Source of the DNA: Albimonas sp963977235
GTDB lineage: Bacteria; Pseudomonadota; Alphaproteobacteria; Rhodobacterales; Rhodobacteraceae
DNA: 64,000 nucleotides
Direction: 5' to 3'
NCBI RefSeq assembly: GCF_963977235.1
Contig: NZ_CAXBOD010000013.1
Coordinates: 31,592-95,591 of the forward strand
Numbering within the stretch: the first letter of the stretch is position 1; each line of letters opens with the position of its first letter. The notes beneath the pieces were generated by a model, which did no database searches, was not told where the DNA came from, and was given only the letters and a program-made list of their open reading frames with translations. The position numbers and the translations under genes are program-made. Positions 57,958-64,000 of the stretch are shown in pieces.

Positions 57958-58520
57958 GGTCTCCCACGCCGGAACGAGGCCTCCTGCGCCGCCCGGCCTT
58001 GCGGGGGCGGACGCAGCAGGGGCGCGCCGGTCTCGATACGGGCGATCCCGGGTCCGCCGGTCAGGCCCGCGCGCGGAACGAACGGCGCCGAGGCGCGTCT
58101 TCCGTCTTCGCAGGTCCGGCAGGGCTGGGGCATCGCGGTCTGGTCTCCAAGATCACGCCGTCGGTCGTCTTCGCGGCGCGGTCGCATCGGGGGGCCGTCG
58201 TCCGGTTGGGGATCCCGGCCCGAGTTCGGTGACGCGCCGTCGCCGGCTGTCCTCAGGGGGCGGACATGCGCCGCATCCTCCTGGGGTCCGGAAATTCGCC
58301 GGGGCGTCGTCCGAAAAACCTGTTCGTTCATCGGGCAGCGGCGCCCGAGGGCCTGTCGCACGGTGGCGTCGGCGGCCCGGGTCTTCCGCAGCCTGAGCAA
58401 TATAGACGGCGGGCGGTCGTCTTGACAATCGGAAAGCCCCGGGGCGGCATGGCAAGGGGGCGTGCCGGCAGAGGGGGGCGCGTCGCCGTCGCGAAAGACC
58501 CCTGAAAGTCGCGCAAGTTT
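57958..58520. other. Divergent rne / amidase intergenic region
   Basis: This 563-base gap between the divergent rne and amidase genes contains no supported gene. A good leftward promoter lies at 58399-58428, so positions 57958 to about 58392 would be a long rne leader of roughly 435 nt. A TTGACA at 58422 on the plus strand overlaps the rne -35 and might serve the amidase, but lacks a clear -10. Confidence 0.55.
58399..58428 (-). promoter_or_regulatory. Promoter of rne
   Basis: Reading leftward, TTGTCA (58428-58423), an 18-base spacer, then TATATT (58404-58399). Each box matches five of six consensus bases, the best promoter in the window. Transcription would begin near 58392, about 435 bases before the rne ATG. 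Confidence 0.65.
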
Positions 58521-59795
58521 ATGATCTGGATGCGGTTTCCATATCCGTCTGTGAGCGGGCGCCGTGGCGGCGCCCGCCGCCGGCTGGCGACTGTGTGCGC
58601 AAGCGCCGCGGCGCTGATCGCCGCATTCGCCATCACTCCGGGCACGGCGCCTGCCTCGGAGGCGCCCGAGATCGTTCCCGCCGCCCCCCTGATCCTGGGC
58701 CTGCGCCATGCGCAGGGGCGCACCCGCGTCGCGCTGCGCCTGCCTCGCGCGAGCGGGTTCGAGGTCTTCGCCTTGCAGGACCCTCCGCGCCTCGTGGTCA
58801 GCTTCGACGGCCCCGCCTGGGAGGGCGCGCCCCCCGCGCCGCCGCCCGGCGGTCTGGTGACGCGCGTGCGCGCGGGGCTCGCGGCCGACGGGCGGGCGCG
58901 GCTGGTGCTGGATCTCGCCCGGCCCGCGCGCCTGGCCGAGGCGGTGCAGTTCCCCGATCCCGGCCGTCCCGACGGGCCGACCATCCTGCGGCTGGAGCTC
59001 GCCTACGCCTCGCCCGATCGCTTCGCCGCGGCCGCCGGCTGGCCGGAGGGGCTGGGGCCGCTCGCGCCTGCGCCGCCGCCCGCCGATCCGCGGCCGCTGG
59101 TGATGCTCGACCCCGGCCACGGCGGCATGGACCCCGGCGCGATCCGGGGCGAGGCGGTCGAGAAGGCGCTGGTGATGACCTTCGCCCGCGATCTCGCCAA
59201 GGCGCTCGAGGCGACCGGCCGCTGGCGCGTCGCCTTCACCCGCGAGGACGACCGCTATCTGGGGCTGGCCGAGCGGGTCTCCCGGGCCGAGGCCGCCGGC
59301 GCCGCCGCCCTCCTGTCGCTGCATGCCAACACCGTGGCGCGCGGCGACGCCGTGGGCGCCTCGATCTTCACGCTCTCGGCCGGGCCCTCGGACGCCGAGA
59401 CCGCGGCGCTGGCCGATTCGGAGAACCGGGCCGACGTGGCGCCGGGCGACGACCGGGCGGTGGAGCCCGACGCCGCCCTGCGCGCGGTGCACGAGATCGG
59501 CATGCGGCGGGCGCTTCAGGCCTCGCGCGCGATGGGCGAGGCGCTGGCCGGGTCGCTCGGCGCGTCGACGCCGATGCTGCGCGGGCGGGCGCACAGCCAC
59601 GCGGGGTTCCGGGTGCTGAAATCCTCGCGCGTGCCCGCCGCGCTGATCGAGCTGGGGTTCCTCTCGAACGCGCAGGACCTTGCCCGGATGCGCGACCCCG
59701 CCTGGCGCGGCCGGGCGGCAGGCGCGCTTGTCGAGGGGCTCGACGCCTGGGCGGGGGCGCAGGCGGCGCAGCCCTTCGCAGCCCTCGCCCGCTGA
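58521..59795 (+). CDS. N-acetylmuramoyl-L-alanine amidase (AmiC type)
   Basis: A 424-residue periplasmic peptidoglycan amidase. A signal peptide covers about 15-45 (VCASAAALIAAFAITPGT). An AMIN domain that targets the septal wall follows (about 50-165). The Amidase_3 domain from about 190 has zinc ligands in LDPGHGGMDPG, GEAVEKAL (Glu) and LSLHANT; the catalytic Glu is in ALIELGFLSN near 380. It cuts the bond between MurNAc and L-Ala during cell separation. Divergent from rne and upstream of PBP1A. Confidence 0.93.
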   Translation: MIWMRFPYPSVSGRRGGARRRLATVCASAAALIAAFAITPGTAPASEAPEIVPAAPLILGLRHAQGRTRVALRLPRASGFEVFALQDPPRLVVSFDGPAWEGAPPAPPPGGLVTRVRAGLAADGRARLVLDLARPARLAEAVQFPDPGRPDGPTILRLELAYASPDRFAAAAGWPEGLGPLAPAPPPADPRPLVMLDPGHGGMDPGAIRGEAVEKALVMTFARDLAKALEATGRWRVAFTREDDRYLGLAERVSRAEAAGAAALLSLHANTVARGDAVGASIFTLSAGPSDAETAALADSENRADVAPGDDRAVEPDAALRAVHEIGMRRALQASRAMGEALAGSLGASTPMLRGRAHSHAGFRVLKSSRVPAALIELGFLSNAQDLARMRDPAWRGRAAGALVEGLDAWAGAQAAQPFAALAR

Positions 59796-59946
59796 GCGCC
59801 CCAGTTCGCCCCGATTGCGCCAAACCCGTCGCAGGATCGTCCGCTGCGCCGCCACGACGCCCTGTCGTCGCCCTCGCTCGGTCACTATGTTCCGCGAGTC
59901 CTGTCGCATCGAGTCGACCGGGGCGGATCAAGGAACGGGATCGGGC

Positions 59947-62559
59947 ATGACGCGCTTTCTGGCATGGGTGTTCAGCATCATCTCCATCGGGGCCATCTTC
60001 GGACTGGGCGCGATGGCGGTCATGGTCTGGCACTATGGAAACGATCTGCCGTCCCACGAGAGTCTCGAGAACTACCAGCCCGCCACCCTGAGCCGCGTCT
60101 ACGACCGCGACGGCCGGGTGATGGCCGAATACCTGACCGAGCGACGGATCTTCGCGCCCATCGACGAGATCCCCGACCTGGTCAAGAACGCCTTCATCGC
60201 CGCCGAGGACCGCAATTTCTACGACCACCACGGCTTTGACGCGATGGGCATCGTGGGCGCCGTGGCCGACTACGCCCGCGGCGGCCGGCTGCGCGGTGCC
60301 TCGACCATCACCCAGCAGGTGATGAAGAACTTCCTGCTGACCAACGAGCGCAGCTTCGACCGCAAGTTCAAGGAGATCATCCTCGCCACCCGCATGGAGC
60401 AGGTGCTGACGAAGGACGAGATCCTCGAGCTCTACCTCAACGAGATCTACCTCGGCGCGCGCGCCTACGGCGTCGCGGCGGCCGCGGCCAACTATTTCGG
60501 CAAGTCGCTGGCGCACCTGAGCGTGGCCGAGGCGGCCTACCTCGCCGCCCTGCCCAAGGCCCCCTCCAACCTGCACCCCGTCGACGACCGCGAGATCGCG
60601 CTCGAGCGGCGCGGCTATGTGCTCGGCCAGATGCTGCGCGCCGGCTTCATCGACCAGGCCCAGCATGACGCCGCGATGCTGGATCCGCTGAACACGATCC
60701 TCGACGGCTCGATGGAGCCCGAGATCCAGACGGTGCCGCCGCGGGACTACTTCTCCGAGGAGATCCGCCGCCAGCTGGTCGAGCGGCTGGGCCAGGACGA
60801 GGTCGAGGGCGGCGGCCTGACCGTGCGCGCCACCCTCGATCCCAAGCTGCAGCGCGTGGGCGCGGACGCCCTGCGCGCGCGCCTGGTCGACTGGGACAAG
60901 GAGCGTCAGGGCTGGCGCGGCCCGATCGCGCGCATCGATCCCGCGAAGCTGACCACCGAGGACGACTGGCGCCGGGCCCTGTGGCGCGAGCGGGCGCCCG
61001 CCGACATCCCCGGCTGGTTCCCCGCCGTGGTGCTCGAGGTGGGCGACACGACCGCGCGCATCGGCGTGCAGGGCGTCCCCGAGGACGAGGACGGCCACTA
61101 TGTCGGCATCGCCGACGCCGGCTGGGCCAAGCCCGAGCTGGAAGGCGGCGGCGTCGGCCGCGCCCCGCGCGCGCCCGCCGACATCTATTCGGTGGGCGAC
61201 GTGATCATGGTCGCGGCCGAGAACGCCGAGGGCGCCGAGATCACCGACGTCTGGGACCAGGACCTGCTGGCCGTGCTCGACAACTGGTCGTTGCGCCAGA
61301 TCCCCGAGATCGAGGGCGCGTTCATGGCCATGGACCCGACCACGGGCCGGGTGCTGGCGATGCAGGGCGGCTTCAGCTTCGAGACCTCGGTGTTCAACCG
61401 CGCCACCCAGGCGCGGCGTCAGCCTGGCTCGTCGTTCAAGCCCTTCGTCTATGCCGCCGCGCTCGACAACGGCTACACGCCCAGCTCGGTCATTCTCGAC
61501 GCGCCGATCGTCATCGACACCGGCGCGGAGGAGATGTGGCGGCCCGAGAACTCTTCGCGCAAGTTCTACGGCCCCTCGCCGATGCGGGTGGGCATCGAGC
61601 AGTCGCGCAACGTGATGACGGTTCGCCTGGCGCAGGAGATCGGCATGGACCGCGTCGCCGAATATGCCGAGCGCTTCAACGTCTACAAAAACATGCCCCA
61701 CCACCTGAGCTACGCGCTGGGCGCGGGCGAGACCACGCTCTACCAGATGGTCGGCGCCTACGGGATGTTCGCCAACGGCGGCTGGAGGATCGAGCCGACG
61801 CTGGTCGACCGCGTGCAGGACCGCTATGGCGAGACCCTGTTCAAGCAGGACAACCGCGCCTGCTACGACTGCGTCGACGTGTGGGAGGCCGGGCTGAAGG
61901 AGCCGGTGCCCACCCCCGACAAGCAGCTGATCATGGATCCGGTGACGGCCTTCCAGCTGACCTCGATGATGCGCGGCACGGTCGAGCGGGGCACGGCCAC
62001 GACGCTCGCTTCGCTGGGCATGCCGATGGCGGCCAAGACCGGCACCACCAACGACGCCCGCGACGCCTGGCTGATCGCCTTCACCCCCAACATGGTGGCG
62101 GGCTGCTACATCGGCTACGACAATCCCCGGCCGATGGGCCGCGGCGCCTATGGCGCGACCATGTGCGGGCCGGTGATCAAGGCCTTCATGGAACAGGCGA
62201 TGAAGGACCGTCCGCATCTCGATTTCCACGTGCCGCAGGGCGCGGTGATGGCCAAGATCGACCGCAGCTCGGGCCGCCGTCTGCCCGACGACGCCTCGGG
62301 CGCGGGCGTGGTGGTCGAGGCCTTCCATCCGGGCGAGGAGCCCCAGGTCGGCGAATACTCGGGCGGCCGGGTCATCGACGGCGGCTTCGTGGCCTACAAG
62401 GGCGGCGACCTGCCGATGTCGCTCGACGCCAGCGCCGACACCGGCGGCGCCTATGGCGGCGGGGCCGCGCCGTCGGGCGGCGACGCTTCGGGCGGGGGCG
62501 GACGCCCTGCGCCGCCGAAGCCTGCGGCGGGGGGCTTCGGCTCCGGCGGGCTCTACTGA
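59947..62559 (+). CDS. mrcA: Penicillin-binding protein 1A
   Basis: An 870-residue bifunctional class A PBP. One N-terminal membrane helix (WVFSIISIGAIFGLGAMAVM) anchors it. The glycosyltransferase motifs are AAEDRNFYDHHGFD near 92 and GASTITQQVMKN near 118, with LYLNEIYLG near 163. An OB-like domain lies near 330-430. The transpeptidase has the active-site Ser in PGSSFKPF near 496, SRN near 557 and KTGTTNDARDAW near 697. The C-terminus is a Gly/Ala/Pro-rich tail. The ATG at 59947 gives the normal N-terminus. Confidence 0.95.
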   Translation: MTRFLAWVFSIISIGAIFGLGAMAVMVWHYGNDLPSHESLENYQPATLSRVYDRDGRVMAEYLTERRIFAPIDEIPDLVKNAFIAAEDRNFYDHHGFDAMGIVGAVADYARGGRLRGASTITQQVMKNFLLTNERSFDRKFKEIILATRMEQVLTKDEILELYLNEIYLGARAYGVAAAAANYFGKSLAHLSVAEAAYLAALPKAPSNLHPVDDREIALERRGYVLGQMLRAGFIDQAQHDAAMLDPLNTILDGSMEPEIQTVPPRDYFSEEIRRQLVERLGQDEVEGGGLTVRATLDPKLQRVGADALRARLVDWDKERQGWRGPIARIDPAKLTTEDDWRRALWRERAPADIPGWFPAVVLEVGDTTARIGVQGVPEDEDGHYVGIADAGWAKPELEGGGVGRAPRAPADIYSVGDVIMVAAENAEGAEITDVWDQDLLAVLDNWSLRQIPEIEGAFMAMDPTTGRVLAMQGGFSFETSVFNRATQARRQPGSSFKPFVYAAALDNGYTPSSVILDAPIVIDTGAEEMWRPENSSRKFYGPSPMRVGIEQSRNVMTVRLAQEIGMDRVAEYAERFNVYKNMPHHLSYALGAGETTLYQMVGAYGMFANGGWRIEPTLVDRVQDRYGETLFKQDNRACYDCVDVWEAGLKEPVPTPDKQLIMDPVTAFQLTSMMRGTVERGTATTLASLGMPMAAKTGTTNDARDAWLIAFTPNMVAGCYIGYDNPRPMGRGAYGATMCGPVIKAFMEQAMKDRPHLDFHVPQGAVMAKIDRSSGRRLPDDASGAGVVVEAFHPGEEPQVGEYSGGRVIDGGFVAYKGGDLPMSLDASADTGGAYGGGAAPSGGDASGGGGRPAPPKPAAGGFGSGGLY

Positions 62560-62702
62560 GCGGCTGCGCCGCGCCCTTGCGGACGGTCGCAGGCGCGCCG
62601 CTCTCTTGAGCCGCGCGCCTGCGCGGTCTAAATCCCCCCGAATGCGCGCGCTCCCGCCCGGCGGGGGCCTCCGCGCGCCGTCAGGACGAGGAGCATGTTC
62701 CC

Positions 62703-63830
62703 ATGCGCGCGGAAACCCAGGGCGTCGTCGCCGAGATCGAGAAATCGCTGGACCTGCTGCGCAAGCGCCTGGGCTGGGAAACGGCCGAGCATCGGCTGGA
62801 GGAGCTGAACGCCCGGGTCGAGGACCCCACCCTGTGGGACGACCCCGCCAACGCCCAGAAGGTGATGCGCGACCGCCAGACGCTGGCCGACGCGCTCGAC
62901 CGGACCAAGGGCGTGGCGCAGGAGCTGGCCGACAACATCGAGCTGATCGAGCTGGGCGAGATGGAAGACGACGCCGAGGTCATCGGCGAGGCCGAGGCCG
63001 CGCTCTCCGAGCTGCGCGACCGCGCTGCGGCCGCCGAGATCGAGGCGCTGCTGGACGGCGAGGCCGACGGCTCGGACACCTTCCTCGAGATCAACGCCGG
63101 CGCGGGCGGCACCGAGAGCTGCGACTGGGCCCAGATGCTGGCGCGCATGTACACCCGCTGGGCCGAGGCGCACGGCTACAAGGTCGAGCTGATGAGCGAG
63201 AGCGCGGGCGAGGAGGCCGGCATCAAGTCCGCCTCCTACAAGATCACCGGCTCGAACGCCTATGGCTGGCTGAAGTCGGAATCGGGGGTGCACCGGCTGG
63301 TGCGCATCTCGCCCTTCGACAATGCGGCGCGGCGGCAGACCTCGTTCAGCTCGGTCTGGGTCTATCCGGTGGTCGACGACTCGATCGAGATCGACATCAA
63401 GCCCAACGAGATCCGCATCGACACCTACCGCTCGTCCGGCGCCGGCGGGCAGCACGTGAACACCACCGACTCGGCGGTGCGCATCACCCACCTGCCGACC
63501 AACATCGTGGTCACCAGCTCGGAAAAATCCCAGCACCAGAACCGGGCCAACGCCATGGCCGCGCTGAAGTCGAAGCTCTACGAGATGGAGCTGCGCCGGC
63601 GCAACGAGGCGATCCAGGAGGCCCACGACGCCAAGGGCGAGATCGGCTGGGGCAACCAGATCCGCTCCTACGTCCTGCAGCCCTACCAGATGGTCAAGGA
63701 CCTGCGCACCAACGTCGAGACCTCGGACACCGGCGGCGTGCTGGACGGGGACCTCGACAAGTTCATGGCCGCGGCGCTCGCGCTCGAGGTCACCGGCAAG
63801 TCTCGCGCCGAGGCGATGGCCGAGGAGTGA
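62703..63830 (+). CDS. prfB: Peptide chain release factor 2
   Basis: A 375-residue RF2 that recognises UGA and UAA stop codons. The codon-recognition SPF tripeptide is in VRISPFDNAARR near 201, and the catalytic GGQ is in SGAGGQHVNTTD near 247. The N-terminal coiled region (RLEELNARVEDPTLWDD) is normal. The whole gene is in one frame, without the programmed +1 frameshift that autoregulates prfB in many bacteria. It follows PBP1A with a 143-base gap. Confidence 0.95.
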   Translation: MRAETQGVVAEIEKSLDLLRKRLGWETAEHRLEELNARVEDPTLWDDPANAQKVMRDRQTLADALDRTKGVAQELADNIELIELGEMEDDAEVIGEAEAALSELRDRAAAAEIEALLDGEADGSDTFLEINAGAGGTESCDWAQMLARMYTRWAEAHGYKVELMSESAGEEAGIKSASYKITGSNAYGWLKSESGVHRLVRISPFDNAARRQTSFSSVWVYPVVDDSIEIDIKPNEIRIDTYRSSGAGGQHVNTTDSAVRITHLPTNIVVTSSEKSQHQNRANAMAALKSKLYEMELRRRNEAIQEAHDAKGEIGWGNQIRSYVLQPYQMVKDLRTNVETSDTGGVLDGDLDKFMAAALALEVTGKSRAEAMAEE

Positions 63831-63917
63831 CAGCGGGCTGACGGCGAGCAGGCGCGGCCGCGACGGGGGATCAGGGGTCCGGTCCCGCGGAGGCTGACGA
63901 TCGGAACGGTTCGCGAC

Positions 63918-63957
63918 GGCGGGCGGGGCGGAAGCGCCCCGTCCGCCGTTTCGCTTT
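63918..63957 (+). terminator. Terminator after prfB
   Basis: A 13-bp stem (63918-63930 with 63935-63947, one G-T pair) with loop GAAG is followed by GTTTCGCTTT. It lies about 90 bases after the prfB stop. Confidence 0.6.
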
Positions 63958-64000
63958 CCGGGCGCCGCGCCGGCCCGGCGCGCCTCCTGCCCACCCGCCC

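Noticed and set aside
58422..58450. Plus-strand TTGACA as an amidase promoter
   Set aside because: No acceptable -10 box lies 16-18 bases downstream. The match mostly reflects overlap with the leftward rne -35.
62703..62800. Programmed frameshift in prfB
   Set aside because: The gene reads through in one frame and no in-frame TGA with a CTTTGA-like slip site appears near codon 25.

Overview
The window is very GC-rich chromosomal DNA with gene content typical of an alphaproteobacterium of the Rhodobacteraceae type. The evidence is a six-gene glycerol ABC transporter (glpSTPQ, a small membrane gene, glpV) beside a DeoR-family regulator, an RNase E with a large acidic insertion, the order rne / amidase / PBP1A / prfB, an accB-accC pair, a VPLPA-CTERM secreted protein, and two copies of an alphaproteobacterial GCCCCGGG palindrome. 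This assignment rests on recognised families and gene order, not on a database search. No rRNA, tRNA or CRISPR array was recognised.

Layout. 0.1-3.6 kb: an operon of a DUF917 protein, a hydantoinase/oxoprolinase-type protein and an AroM-family protein. 3.7-13.2 kb: a catabolic block with an SDR and a DsbA-fold isomerase on the minus strand, then on the plus strand a Baeyer-Villiger-type flavin monooxygenase and a complete branched-chain-amino-acid-type ABC importer (binding protein, LivH, LivM, LivG, LivF) with a second SDR inside the operon. 13.1-20.3 kb: a DeoR regulator divergent from the glycerol importer, whose two ATPases are asymmetrically degenerate. 20.4-25.2 kb: an iron-type alcohol dehydrogenase, then an ATP-grasp protein and a 683-residue protein whose C-terminal part looks papain-like; this pair is the best candidate here for an undescribed system. 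25.5-45.1 kb: mostly housekeeping genes (CreA, phosphodiesterase, DMT exporter, RecG, Fe-S scaffold, HisI, GluQ, DNA glycosylase, esterase, HNH nuclease, DsbB, DedA-like, RlmE, Ppx/GppA, M14 peptidase, DegP-like protease, DUF6884). Among them lie two copies of a roughly 195-bp palindromic element and a candidate small RNA. 45.2-47.4 kb: an islet of two unknown proteins and a TIR/deoxyribosyltransferase-like protein that could be a defence effector. 47.4-64 kb: accC/accB, DsbA, an M48 peptidase, an aminotransferase, the VPLPA-CTERM protein, rne with a recognisable promoter and a roughly 435-nt leader, amidase, PBP1A and prfB.

Many genes overlap by ATGA, GTGA or TTGA stop-start junctions, so operon membership is often readable directly. 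The first 20 kb look devoted to importing and oxidising small organic substrates (an unknown polar compound, glycerol), and the last 20 kb to cell envelope and core metabolism.
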